Of a stretch of DNA of 36,194 nucleotides, positions 16,548 through 24,937 are shown one piece after another. The position numbers and the translations under genes were made by a program. The notes beneath the pieces were generated by a model. That model worked only from the letters and a program-made list of their open reading frames with translations, was not told the origin of the DNA and ran no database searches. Within the stretch, counting starts at the first letter, position 1, and every line of letters begins with the position of its first letter. Source of the DNA: RGIG4097 sp964599875 (lineage in GTDB: Bacteria; Bacillota; Clostridia; Christensenellales; CAG-917); contig CAZRHE010000016.1 in assembly GCA_964599875.1 (NCBI GenBank), forward strand, positions 1 through 36,194, given 5' to 3'.

Positions 16548-17069
16548 ATGCCGCTTAATATCGATTATATACAAATTCTGCTTCATCTGCTGAACTTCGT
16601 CATATTGGCGGGAGGGCTTACTCTGCTCCTCTTCAAACCCGTCAAGAAGTTTCTCGAACAAAGAAAGGCGCACTATGCCGATATCGAGAAAAAGAATGCC
16701 GAAATAGCGGACGAAAACGAAAAACTTCGCCTCGAATACGAGAAGAAGATGAACGATGCGGACGCCGAAATTTCCGAGCGCAAAACCGCTATGCAAAAGG
16801 AAGTGTCCGAATCCTCTTCTCAAATCATTCAAGAGGCAAAGGATAAGGCTACCGCTATCGTCGCGCGCGCGGAGCAAGAAGCGGAAGAAAGAAAGGCGCA
16901 TATCTTGGAATCAGCGCAAACCGAAATCGGCGAACTCGTCGTCGGTGCAACTCAAAAACTGTTGAGCGACACCGTAACCCCCGAACGCAACGGTGCGTTG
17001 TACGACGAATTTATCCGCCGCGCAAACGACGCCGTATCCGACGAAAGGTCTAAAAATGATAAAAAGTAA
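16548..17069 (+). CDS. atpF: F-type ATP synthase subunit b
   Basis: Peripheral stalk subunit. One membrane helix (residues 9-30) precedes a long charged helix rich in Ala, Glu and Lys, ending with VVGATQKLLSDTVTPERNGALYDEFI, the part that normally contacts delta. Length (173 aa) is normal and no delta domain is fused to it. AAAGAGG lies seven bases before ATG. Its last 14 bases overlap the start of the next gene, leaving no room for a separate delta gene. Confidence 0.93.
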   Translation: MPLNIDYIQILLHLLNFVILAGGLTLLLFKPVKKFLEQRKAHYADIEKKNAEIADENEKLRLEYEKKMNDADAEISERKTAMQKEVSESSSQIIQEAKDKATAIVARAEQEAEERKAHILESAQTEIGELVVGATQKLLSDTVTPERNGALYDEFIRRANDAVSDERSKNDKK

Positions 17070-18834
17070 TTTCGATGAGCCAAACGAAATAACGCCGAAC
17101 GTCCTGACGGTCGAAATTCAGTGCGTCACTCCCCCATCCGAAGAGCAACTCGGAAAAATGAAAGAGTTTTTCCTTGCGAAGTACGAGGCGGACGACGTCG
17201 ATTTCATAATCAAAAAAGACGAAAGCGTGGTCGGCGGTTTTAGAATTTACGTCGGGGACGAAAACTACGACTGGAGCACTCTCGGTCGCATAAGACAACT
17301 TCGAAAATCTTTCCAATCTCTGCAAAAAGAGAGTTCTCCAGATAAGATTATTTCCCTTCTTCGCGAAAGCATAGAAAATTTCGAATTGAACGTCGGGCAA
17401 CAGCAAGTAGGCTTCGTGCAAACCGTCGGGGACGGAATCGCCGTCATCAACGGGCTTCACGACGTGGAATACGGCGAAATCGTCCTTTTCGACTGCGGGG
17501 TCAAGGGAATGGCGCAAGATATCCGCGCGGATGGCACTTGCGGAATAGTTCTCTTCGGCGACGACTCGGATATATACGAAGGCAGTCGCGTCGTGAGAAC
17601 GGGTCGCACGGCGGGCATCCCTATAAGCACTCATATTCTCGGCAGAATAATCGACCCCCTCGGAAAACCCGTGGACGGCGGAGAGGATATAGGTGCGAAG
17701 GAATACTTCCCTATCGAACGTCCCGCCCCCGGTATCATAGAAAGAACACCCGTATGCAGACCGCTCGAAACGGGTATTTTGGCAATAGATTCCATGTTCC
17801 CCATCGGGCGCGGTCAGAGAGAACTCATAATCGGGGACAGACAAACGGGCAAAACCACTATCGCAACGGATACTATTATAAACCAAAAGGATAAGGACGT
17901 CGTTTGCGTCTACGTCGCCATAGGGCAAAAGGCAAGTTCGATAGCAAAAGTCGTGTCAACTCTCAAAAAATACGACGCCATGGACTACACCGTCGTCGTA
18001 TCCTCCCCTGCAAGCGACCCTGCGTCCTTGCAATATATCGCGCCTTATGCGGGCTGTGCGGTTGCGGAATACTTCGCATATCACGGCAGGGACGTGCTCA
18101 TCGTCTACGACGACCTGTCAAAGCACGCCGTAGCGTACAGAACTTTGAGTCTTCTTCTCGAACGCTCTCCGGGACGCGAGGCTTATCCCGGCGACGTATT
18201 CTATTTGCATTCAAGACTGTTGGAGCGTTCGGCACAACTATCAAGCGAACTCGGCGGAGGCAGTATAACCGCCCTACCCGTCGTCGAAACGCAAGCGGGT
18301 GACGTTTCTGCATATATCCCCACGAATATCATATCTATAACCGACGGACAACTCTTCCTTGAAAGCGACTTGTTCTTTGCGGGACAACGCCCTGCAATCA
18401 ATATCGGATTGTCCGTATCTCGCGTGGGCGGAGCGGCGCAAACCAACGTTATGAAGAAGTCCGTAGGCACCATACGTCTCGATCTTGCGCAGTATCGCGA
18501 AATGCAATCTTTCTCGCAATTCGGCGGCGAACTCGACGCGGGGACGGCAAAAAGACTTCGCTACGGCGCGGGATTAATGCGACTTCTCCGCCAAAGCAAC
18601 AACGAGCCTATGAGCCTGCATAGACAGGTTATAACTCTCGTCGTGGCGCAAGCGAATTTGTTTGCGAATATTAAAGCAAAAGACGTAAAATCCGCGCAAG
18701 CAAAACTTCTCGACTACTTCGAGCATTACGAAAACGTAATTTGCCAACGAATCGAGCGCACTAAAACCTACTCCGACGAGTTGAAAGAAGAAATCGTATC
18801 CGCTGCGAAAAGATTTCTCGACACCTTGAAATAA
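17056..18834 (+). CDS. atpA: ATP synthase delta(C-terminal domain)-alpha fusion subunit, 592 aa
   Basis: Residues about 95-592 are a complete alpha subunit: N-terminal helix (PDKIISLLRESIENFE), barrel (VQTVGDGIAVINGL), Walker A GDRQTGKT at 260-267, and a normal C-terminal bundle. Residues 1-90 are extra and read like the delta/OSCP C-terminal domain: VLTVEIQCVTPPSEEQLGKM, then KKDESVVGGFRIYVGD and WSTLGRIRQLRKSF, which follow the delta pattern SExQL...DxSVxGGxxIxxGD...DGSVxGRLxxL. The delta N-terminal domain, which normally grips alpha, is missing. The start is 17056 (AAAGG upstream), not the frame-open ATG at 16993 inside atpF. No ATG follows until Met152, so separate alpha cannot easily be made. 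Confidence 0.93.
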   Translation: MIKSNFDEPNEITPNVLTVEIQCVTPPSEEQLGKMKEFFLAKYEADDVDFIIKKDESVVGGFRIYVGDENYDWSTLGRIRQLRKSFQSLQKESSPDKIISLLRESIENFELNVGQQQVGFVQTVGDGIAVINGLHDVEYGEIVLFDCGVKGMAQDIRADGTCGIVLFGDDSDIYEGSRVVRTGRTAGIPISTHILGRIIDPLGKPVDGGEDIGAKEYFPIERPAPGIIERTPVCRPLETGILAIDSMFPIGRGQRELIIGDRQTGKTTIATDTIINQKDKDVVCVYVAIGQKASSIAKVVSTLKKYDAMDYTVVVSSPASDPASLQYIAPYAGCAVAEYFAYHGRDVLIVYDDLSKHAVAYRTLSLLLERSPGREAYPGDVFYLHSRLLERSAQLSSELGGGSITALPVVETQAGDVSAYIPTNIISITDGQLFLESDLFFAGQRPAINIGLSVSRVGGAAQTNVMKKSVGTIRLDLAQYREMQSFSQFGGELDAGTAKRLRYGAGLMRLLRQSNNEPMSLHRQVITLVVAQANLFANIKAKDVKSAQAKLLDYFEHYENVICQRIERTKTYSDELKEEIVSAAKRFLDTLK

Positions 18835-18844
18835 CGAGGGCGAT

Positions 18845-19741
18845 ATGGTCAGCGCAAGCGAAATCAAATCCAGAATAGTCGGCATAACCGAAACGAAAAA
18901 AGTCACCGACGCAATGTTTATGATTTCCTCCGCAAAAATGCGGCGCGCCCTTCGCGATTGGGAGGAAACAAAACCGTATTTCAACGCTCTAACCGACAAA
19001 ATCGGCGAACTAATCCGCCATATTCCAAAAACGGATAGTCGTTATTTCCGCGTGCCGCCCTCCGACGAAGAACCGCATAAGAATCACGGAATCCTGCTCA
19101 TAACGTCGGATAAGGGACTTGCGGGCGCATACAACCAAACGGCAATCGACACCTGCGAAAAGTATATGGCAAGACACCCCCGCACCACCCTTTTCGTGCT
19201 CGGGGAATACGGCAGACAATATTTCATAAACAAAGGCGTAAAATTCGTCGAGGAATTCCACTACTCCGTGTCGAAACCGAGTTATTTCGACGCAAGAAAA
19301 ATCTGTATGGATTTGCTCGAATACTACGACGACGGCAAACTCGACGAAATCAACGTCATATACACCGACTACGTGGGCGCAAAACCCGGCACGTGCAAAA
19401 AGACTACCCTGCTTCCCTTGGAACAAACCAAATTCCGCGGAAAAGGCTCCCTCGCTGAAACCGAATTCGTTCCGAGTCCCGACGCGGTCTTGAACGGAAT
19501 AATCCCAAGTTATCTGACGGGATATATATACGGCTCTCTCGTGCAGAGTTTTTGCAGTGAACAACAAGCAAGAATGAACGCAATGAAAAACGCAAGCGAC
19601 AACGCGGAAGAAATGCTGAAAAAATTGCGTCTTCAATACAATAAAATCCGTCAAGCGGCAATCACGAACGAGATGATTGAAATCACGGCGGGCGCAAAAG
19701 CGCAACGCACGAAACGTAGTAAACCGCTTGGAGAAAACTGA
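18845..19741 (+). CDS. atpG: F-type ATP synthase subunit gamma
   Basis: Central rotor shaft that couples c-ring rotation to catalysis in alpha3-beta3. The N-terminal helix (EIKSRIVGITETKKVTDAMFMISSAKMRRA) and the C-terminal helix (ASDNAEEMLKKLRLQYNKIRQAAITNEMIEI) are the conserved coiled-coil parts, and the middle has the family motif ITSDKGLAGAYN. Length 298 aa, slightly above the usual 285-290. It begins ten bases after the fusion gene, with GAGG five bases before ATG. Confidence 0.95.
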   Translation: MVSASEIKSRIVGITETKKVTDAMFMISSAKMRRALRDWEETKPYFNALTDKIGELIRHIPKTDSRYFRVPPSDEEPHKNHGILLITSDKGLAGAYNQTAIDTCEKYMARHPRTTLFVLGEYGRQYFINKGVKFVEEFHYSVSKPSYFDARKICMDLLEYYDDGKLDEINVIYTDYVGAKPGTCKKTTLLPLEQTKFRGKGSLAETEFVPSPDAVLNGIIPSYLTGYIYGSLVQSFCSEQQARMNAMKNASDNAEEMLKKLRLQYNKIRQAAITNEMIEITAGAKAQRTKRSKPLGEN

Positions 19742-19742
19742 T

Positions 19743-21170
19743 ATGAAAAACGTTAATTCTACTCCGAATATCGGCAAAATCGTACAGATTACGGGCCCCG
19801 TCGTGGACGTCAAATTCGCAGACGGCGCACTCCCCAAACTCCGCGAAGAACTCTTCGTGGATTGTAAAGGCGAACGTCGCGCTATGGAAGTCGCGCAGCA
19901 CGTAGGGGACGGCATCGTTCGTTGCGTTATGCTCGGCGCAAGCGAAGGTCTTCGTCGCGATATAGAAGTATACGCGACGGGCTCCCCTATCCGCGTTCCC
20001 GTAGGCGACGAAATACTAGGTAGACTTTTGAACGTACTCGGAGAGCCTATCGACGGAAAATCCCCCGTATCCGACGAATGTGTGCGCAAATCCATATATC
20101 GTCTCGCCCCCGACTATGCGGAAAGAACGACGACGGAAGAAATCCTCGAAACGGGAATCAAAGTCATAGACTTGCTCGCACCCTATACGAAAGGCGGCAA
20201 AATCGGGCTTTTCGGCGGCGCAGGCGTGGGCAAAACCGTCCTTATTCAAGAATTGATGCACAATATCGCGACAGAACACGGCGGTTATTCCGTCTTTACG
20301 GGCGTGGGTGAACGCAGTCGCGAAGGCAACGACTTATATCTCGAAATGCAAGAAAGCGGCGTTCTAAACAAGACCGCACTCGTTTTCGGACAAATGAACG
20401 AAGCACCGGGCGTCAGAATGAGAGTCGCTCTCACAGGGCTTACCATGGCGGAATATTTCCGCGACGAACGCAAAAAAGACGTCCTGCTATTCATCGACAA
20501 TATTTTCCGTTTCATACAAGCGGGCAGCGAAGTATCCACCCTGCTCGGCAGAATGCCGTCCGCAGTCGGATATCAACCCACTTTGTCCCAAGAACTCGGC
20601 GAACTCGAAGAGAGAATCGCATCCACGAAAAACGGCTCGGTCACTTCCGTGCAAGCGATTTACGTCCCGGCAGACGACCTGACCGACCCCGCCCCCGCAA
20701 CCACTTTTGCTCACCTCGACGCAACCACCGTTTTGAGCAGAAAAATAGCGGAACTGGGCATCTATCCCGCCGTAGACCCCCTCGAATCCACTTCGAGAAT
20801 ACTCTCCCCCGAAGTCGTCGGGGAAGAACATTATCGCGTGGCAAGAGAAGTGCAAGAAATCCTCGAACACTACGAAGAATTGCAAGACATAATCGCAATA
20901 CTCGGAATGGACGAGTTAAGCGAAGAAGATAAAATCATCGTGCGTCGCGCAAGAAAATTGCAAAGATTCTTGTCCCAACCTTTCAGCGTTGCGGAAAAAT
21001 TCACGGGTGTTAGCGGCGTATTCGTACCGCTAAACGAAACTATCAGAAGTTTCAAAGCGATTATCGACGGAGAGGCGGACGAATATCCCGAAAGCGCGTT
21101 TTTCAACGTAGGCACGATAGAGGACGTCAAAGAGAAAGCAAAACGTATGGCGGAGAGCGCAAATGAATAG
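19743..21170 (+). CDS. atpD: F-type ATP synthase subunit beta (catalytic)
   Basis: Catalytic subunit. Walker A GGAGVGKT lies at 158-165, the catalytic Glu in GERSREGND at 190, and the intact DELSEED lever follows later. Length 475 aa is normal. The start is 19743, one base after the gamma stop, with GGAG upstream; the longer open frame to 19677 lies inside atpG. Confidence 0.97.
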   Translation: MKNVNSTPNIGKIVQITGPVVDVKFADGALPKLREELFVDCKGERRAMEVAQHVGDGIVRCVMLGASEGLRRDIEVYATGSPIRVPVGDEILGRLLNVLGEPIDGKSPVSDECVRKSIYRLAPDYAERTTTEEILETGIKVIDLLAPYTKGGKIGLFGGAGVGKTVLIQELMHNIATEHGGYSVFTGVGERSREGNDLYLEMQESGVLNKTALVFGQMNEAPGVRMRVALTGLTMAEYFRDERKKDVLLFIDNIFRFIQAGSEVSTLLGRMPSAVGYQPTLSQELGELEERIASTKNGSVTSVQAIYVPADDLTDPAPATTFAHLDATTVLSRKIAELGIYPAVDPLESTSRILSPEVVGEEHYRVAREVQEILEHYEELQDIIAILGMDELSEEDKIIVRRARKLQRFLSQPFSVAEKFTGVSGVFVPLNETIRSFKAIIDGEADEYPESAFFNVGTIEDVKEKAKRMAESANE

Positions 21171-21576
21171 TTTCACCCTCGAAATTCTCACTCCCGAAAG
21201 AACGTTTTTCAAGGGAGAATGTGTTTCCCTCGTCCTCCCCATAACCGACGGAATGCTCGGAATAATGGCGAATCGCGCGCCGATTACCGCATCCATTTCC
21301 TGCGGAGAAGGCTCGTATACTCTACCCGACGGAAAGAAAGTCGTTTTCTCGATTTCGGGAGGAATGCTGGAAGTTGCGGGAAACCATGCGGAACTTCTCT
21401 GTGATTCCGCACTTCTACCCGAGGAAATCGACGAAATGCGCGAACTCGAAAAGGCGGAAAACGCACGCTCTGAACTTGCCAAAAAGCAAAGTCGCAAAGA
21501 TTATTTATTGTCGCAAATCACTTTGTCCGACGCAATAAACAATTTGAAAATTAAACAAAAAACCACGATAAACTGA
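21163..21576 (+). CDS. atpC: F-type ATP synthase subunit epsilon
   Basis: An N-terminal beta-sandwich (FTLEILTPERTFFKGE, ITDGMLGIMANRAPI) is followed by a helical C-terminal domain that in many bacteria inhibits ATP hydrolysis. Length 137 aa is normal. It starts eight bases inside atpD and is the last gene of the operon, before a terminator. Confidence 0.93.
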   Translation: MNSFTLEILTPERTFFKGECVSLVLPITDGMLGIMANRAPITASISCGEGSYTLPDGKKVVFSISGGMLEVAGNHAELLCDSALLPEEIDEMRELEKAENARSELAKKQSRKDYLLSQITLSDAINNLKIKQKTTIN

Positions 21577-21596
21577 CAATCTAATCGCATATATTG

Positions 21597-21628
21597 AAAA
21601 ATCGCCCTCCCGCAGGGCGATTTCTCTT
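21597..21628 (+). terminator. Terminator of the ATP synthase operon
   Basis: AAATCGCCCT pairs with AGGGCGATTT across a five-base loop, followed by a T-rich stretch, 20 bases after atpC. Confidence 0.8.
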
Positions 21629-21656
21629 ACGTTCTCACACATCTCGTTTGCTCGTT

Positions 21657-21736
21657 TGATTAGATTTTCTAATCAACGTCAAAGATTATATATTAAATTA
21701 TTTAATAAAGCAAGCGCATTATTAAATTTTTTAATA
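21657..21736. promoter_or_regulatory. Three palindromes, probable operators of the Xre regulator
   Basis: TGATTAG-ATTTT-CTAATCA lies at 21657-21675. Two near-identical 17-base palindromes, TATTAAATTATTTAATA (21691-21707) and TATTAAATTTTTTAATA (21720-21736), have centres 29 bases apart, close to three helical turns. They lie directly upstream of the regulator start at 21761, suggesting autoregulation. Confidence 0.6.
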
Positions 21737-21760
21737 GAATTTGCGGTGAGGACAAACGTT

Positions 21761-22069
21761 ATGATTAGATTATCTGAATTGCGAAAAGAAAAGAATCTCT
21801 CCCAACGCCAAATGGCGGAAAGATTCAACGTAAGTCAAGGCACTTATTGCAACTGGGAAAAAGGCACGACCGAGCCGTCCATCGAGCAACTCATCGAAAT
21901 GTCGAAGTTTTTCGGCGTTTCGGTGGACTATTTGATAGGAAACACGGACGAAGAAGGCAACGTCGTCTTGTCGCGCGAGCCCTCTTCGGATTTGCACACC
22001 CTATACGGTCTCGAGCCCGAGTCGCGAAACCTCGTCATCAATCTCATAAACAAATTGAAAGAAAGATAA
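21761..22069 (+). CDS. Xre-family helix-turn-helix regulator, 102 aa
   Basis: Residues 1-60 are a Cro/C1-type HTH: LSELRKEKNLSQRQMAERFN, recognition helix VSQGTYCNWEKGTTEPS, then the usual FGVSVDYLIG. The C-terminal 40 residues form a short helical tail (PESRNLVINLINKLKER), probably for dimerisation. GAGG lies nine bases before ATG; the longer frame to 21656 would run through the palindromic operators. No phage genes are nearby, so this is a stand-alone regulator whose targets beyond itself are unknown. Confidence 0.88.
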   Translation: MIRLSELRKEKNLSQRQMAERFNVSQGTYCNWEKGTTEPSIEQLIEMSKFFGVSVDYLIGNTDEEGNVVLSREPSSDLHTLYGLEPESRNLVINLINKLKER

Positions 22070-22103
22070 GGATTCACATATTCGCATACGTCCATATATA
22101 ACG

Positions 22104-22130
22104 AAAAACCGCATATCTAATGCGGTTTTT
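22104..22130. terminator. Bidirectional terminator between convergent genes
   Basis: AAAAACCGCAT and ATGCGGTTTTT pair perfectly across a five-base loop, between the ends of the Xre gene (plus) and the CobW-type gene (minus). Confidence 0.85.
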
Positions 22131-22157
22131 CTCATATTTACATAGGTTGATATGCGA

Positions 22158-23291
22158 CTATTTGAGGCAAGCGTCGAGTGCCGCTTCGATTGCCGCTCTG
22201 TCCATATTTTTGCCGATGAACACGATTTTGTTGATTCTGTCGCCGACTTCGTCGTCCCATTCCGCTTTCACGTCGGGATTGTAGCGCAGAATTTCTTCTT
22301 GGTCTGCTTTCGACATAGACGCAACCCACGGACCCGCGTTAGACAATTCTTTTTGCATGCCTGCTTGTTCGAACATGTACATATTTTTGTTATCTCTCGT
22401 GAGCCATGCTACGCCTTTGCAACGGATAATGGTGTCGGGATAGGCGTGATTTGCCCAATCGAGAAATTTTTTCGTGACGAACGGGCGTCTGCGCTTATAA
22501 ACGAACGTCATAATGTTATATTCGAGGACTTCCCCTTCGGGTTCCTCCCCTTCTTCTTCGATTTCTTCAAGTCCCTTAATCCATGCGGCGGAACCGCTTG
22601 CGGTGTCGAAATCGAAACAATCGGTCGCAAGAATCTTATCAAGCGCGACTTTTCCGTGTTCTGCCTCGATGAATTCCGCGTCGGGTTGCAACGCTTTCAA
22701 CACGGTTTCGACTTCGTTGAGGTCTTCTCTCGACACGAGGTCGGTCTTATTCACGACTATTTTCGTGCAAAATTCGACTTGTTGAATGATGAGGTTTTCG
22801 ATATCGTCGTCGTCGATTTCCTCTTTCATGAGTTCTCTGCCGCTTCCGAATTCTTCTACAAGACGGGACGCGTCCACGACGGACACGACGTTGTCGAGTT
22901 TAACGGTGAAATCATAAGGCGCCGCATCGAGTCCTTCCGCCAAAAATTCGATGGTTTGAACGATGGGCACGGGCTCACAAATTCCGCTTGCCTCGATAAG
23001 GATATAATCGTACTTCCCGCACTCCGCGAGTTTGCCGATTTGTTCCATAAGGTCTTGTTTCAGAGTGCAGCAAATACATCCGTTTTGAAGGGGGACGAGG
23101 TTTTCGTCCTTTTGAGTGACCACTCCGCCCGCTCCGAGAAGGTTTGCGTCGATATTAACTTCGCCTATATCGTTGACGATGACCGCGACTTTATAGCCTT
23201 GTTGGTTGTTGAGCACGTGATTGAGCAACGTGGTTTTGCCTGCTCCGAGATATCCCGTGAGCAAGGTTATGGGTACAATTCTTTTTTTCAT
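22158..23291 (-). CDS. CobW/G3E-family GTPase, probable metallochaperone
   Basis: Walker A GYLGAGKT lies at 13-20, the family metal motif CxCC (GCICC, Cys72, 74, 75) and the Walker B region YILIEASG follow, and the C-terminal CobW_C domain contains IIRCKGVAWL. Relatives (COG0523: CobW, YeiR, ZNG1) use GTP to load zinc or cobalt into client enzymes. An acidic stretch (EEIEEEGEEPEGE) may help bind metal. The start has GGAG eight bases upstream. It lies 20 bases downstream of the M28-like peptidase gene, a predicted metalloenzyme that could be its client; that link is inference. No Zur box is recognised. Confidence 0.88.
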   Translation of the reverse strand: MKKRIVPITLLTGYLGAGKTTLLNHVLNNQQGYKVAVIVNDIGEVNIDANLLGAGGVVTQKDENLVPLQNGCICCTLKQDLMEQIGKLAECGKYDYILIEASGICEPVPIVQTIEFLAEGLDAAPYDFTVKLDNVVSVVDASRLVEEFGSGRELMKEEIDDDDIENLIIQQVEFCTKIVVNKTDLVSREDLNEVETVLKALQPDAEFIEAEHGKVALDKILATDCFDFDTASGSAAWIKGLEEIEEEGEEPEGEVLEYNIMTFVYKRRRPFVTKKFLDWANHAYPDTIIRCKGVAWLTRDNKNMYMFEQAGMQKELSNAGPWVASMSKADQEEILRYNPDVKAEWDDEVGDRINKIVFIGKNMDRAAIEAALDACLK

Positions 23292-23311
23292 AGAATTTCT
23301 CCTGTACTATA

Positions 23312-24748
23312 TTATTTCAAACGACCTATTCCGAGCGAATACGCTTGCGACTTGCCGATTTCCTTGACGGATTTTTTGTCGAGGATTTGCACGCATTTCA
23401 CGAAAGTGTGAATTTGTTCGTACATAAGGTCTAAATTGAATTTGTCCATATGGCTGTTGCCTGTGTAGTCCACCGAGCAAAGGTAGTCGGGTGCGGTAAC
23501 GAGTGCGATTTCGGGGATATGCTTTTTGGACAAGGGTTGACCTTCGCCGAAATGCATGGTGTTGTGACCGCGGAGAGTCATCGTGCGAATGTTTTCTCTA
23601 TCCTTAACCGCCTCGAAATACATCGCGTCGAGTTTTTTATTGCCCGTATAGACGAGTTCTGCGTCTATGTCGTTAGTCTTCGTATAAACGCCGTTTACGT
23701 CCTTCCACTCCGTGCAACCGAGGTGTTCGACAGAGCATCCCGCGACTGCCTTATAAGTTTTGCCGTTCCACATATCCTTGTTGTCTTTGAGCCATCTGCC
23801 CGTCGCTTGGTTGGACGTCATGACGCCGACGCGGAATTTGGGAAGGCGGAAGTGTCCGGTCACGAAAACGAAGATAAGCGTTCTTTCAGTGGGGTGTTTG
23901 ACGAAATATCTCATCATTTCAAGCATGCCGACGCCGCCGTTTTCTTCGGAGAAGTTGCAACCGTCCGTGTGCGTGTTGATGATGATTGCCTCGTTGGTCT
24001 TGCCCGTACCTTTGATTATCGCGTGGAAAGATTCGGTTTTCGCGCCCTTTTCGATTTCACCCGTAAGACGGAGCGTCGCGCGTTTCTTCGCTTTTGCCGC
24101 CGCAAGAACTTTCTTGCCTTGCGTTTGATTCACCCAGATTACGGGGACTTTGAGATAGCCGAGGATAAAGTTGAGGCATTGTCCGTCGACCATTTGGTCG
24201 GACATATCTTCCCATATGCAAATCATGCCCTTGATGCCTGCGAGTTTGAGGGACCAGAAAGTGAGCAACGTCTTGACGAAAGAGGTGCTGACGGGACCTC
24301 TGTAACTCTTTTCGACTTCGAGGTTTTCGGGCACGGAATTGCGCTTGTTGAACGCAATCTTACTGCTGATTTTAGAGAGGTTTTTGATATGGCAAACGGC
24401 GATTTTGCCTCTTGCGCGTTGAAAATCGATGGGATTATTGCAAACTACGCAAAGTTTCCCGGTGACGCCCTCTTCGCCCGTCAGTCCGCTATAATGGAAA
24501 GGCGACGAAACGGGGATATTTTCACCGTCGATATACAAGGAGAAATCCTTTGCGCCCCAGCGGTCGAAGGTGTATTCCTTGGAAACGACCTCAACGCCCA
24601 TATCCTCGATTTCTTTTTTGAGCCAAGCACAGTAGTCGTGTTGACCTTTCGTGCCGGTAAGGCGATCTCCGCCGCCGAAAGAATTCATGGTATTCATGTT
24701 TTCGAGAACTCTTTCTTTCGATGTTACTTCATTCAAAAAGTATTCCAT
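23312..24748 (-). CDS. M28-like (Zn aminopeptidase fold) protein with inserted PA domain, 478 aa
   Basis: The architecture is that of M28 peptidases with a protease-associated insert (about residues 70-215). The first metal motif is NTHTDG (His260, Asp262); SEENGGVG aligns with the usual DDNxSGV, and near 438 a His in NSHMDKFN fits the last ligand. The usual catalytic Glu pair (AEE) is replaced by VTGHF (297-301), so activity or mechanism may differ. There is no signal peptide, so it is cytoplasmic. AGAGGAAG precedes ATG. It is co-transcribed with the CobW-type GTPase. Substrate unknown. Confidence 0.75.
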   Translation of the reverse strand: MEYFLNEVTSKERVLENMNTMNSFGGGDRLTGTKGQHDYCAWLKKEIEDMGVEVVSKEYTFDRWGAKDFSLYIDGENIPVSSPFHYSGLTGEEGVTGKLCVVCNNPIDFQRARGKIAVCHIKNLSKISSKIAFNKRNSVPENLEVEKSYRGPVSTSFVKTLLTFWSLKLAGIKGMICIWEDMSDQMVDGQCLNFILGYLKVPVIWVNQTQGKKVLAAAKAKKRATLRLTGEIEKGAKTESFHAIIKGTGKTNEAIIINTHTDGCNFSEENGGVGMLEMMRYFVKHPTERTLIFVFVTGHFRLPKFRVGVMTSNQATGRWLKDNKDMWNGKTYKAVAGCSVEHLGCTEWKDVNGVYTKTNDIDAELVYTGNKKLDAMYFEAVKDRENIRTMTLRGHNTMHFGEGQPLSKKHIPEIALVTAPDYLCSVDYTGNSHMDKFNLDLMYEQIHTFVKCVQILDKKSVKEIGKSQAYSLGIGRLK

Positions 24749-24842
24749 AGTCTTCCTCTCTTATTGGTGTTGTTTTTACGTTTACGTTGCAAGAAGCGGC
24801 GACCTTGATATTATCCGCGGCAACCGCTACTTCCGCTTAATT

Positions 24843-24883
24843 TACTATTTAAATAGTATAGTTATTCTTCCGCGCGTTGTCAA
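24843..24883 (-). promoter_or_regulatory. Promoter overlapped by a 16-bp palindrome
   Basis: On the minus strand TTGACA (24878-24883) and TATACT (24855-24860) are 17 bases apart. The palindrome TACTATTTAAATAGTA (24843-24858) covers the -10 and the transcript start, a classic repressor position. It drives the peptidase and CobW-type genes with a leader of about 100 bases. Confidence 0.65.
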
Positions 24884-24899
24884 AAGAATTTTTCATAAC

Positions 24900-24925
24900 G
24901 AAGGTCGGAACGTATCCCGACCTTC
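24900..24925 (-). terminator. Stem-loop after the ABC transporter gene
   Basis: GAAGGTCGG pairs with CCGACCTTC across an eight-base loop, 13 bases past the stop at 24938. The T run after it is poor, so termination strength is uncertain. Confidence 0.45.
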
Positions 24926-24937
24926 AATTCTCTTATA

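Noticed and set aside
16993..17055. Longer start for the alpha subunit
   Set aside because: It would lie within atpF in another frame without a ribosome site. The ATG at 17056 has AAAGG and begins a sensible delta-like domain.
17050..17928. Long minus-strand frame opposite atpA (also frames opposite atpG, atpD and the symporter)
   Set aside because: Antisense shadow frames caused by codon bias; composition is unnatural and conserved genes lie on the other strand.
22152..23411. 419-codon plus-strand frame opposite the CobW-type gene, and 452-codon frame at 23450-24808
   Set aside because: The minus-strand products carry clear family motifs; these frames do not and have no ribosome sites.
24749..24842. 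Riboswitch in the leader of the M28-like gene
   Set aside because: The leader is about 100 bases but shows no conserved riboswitch core that I recognise.
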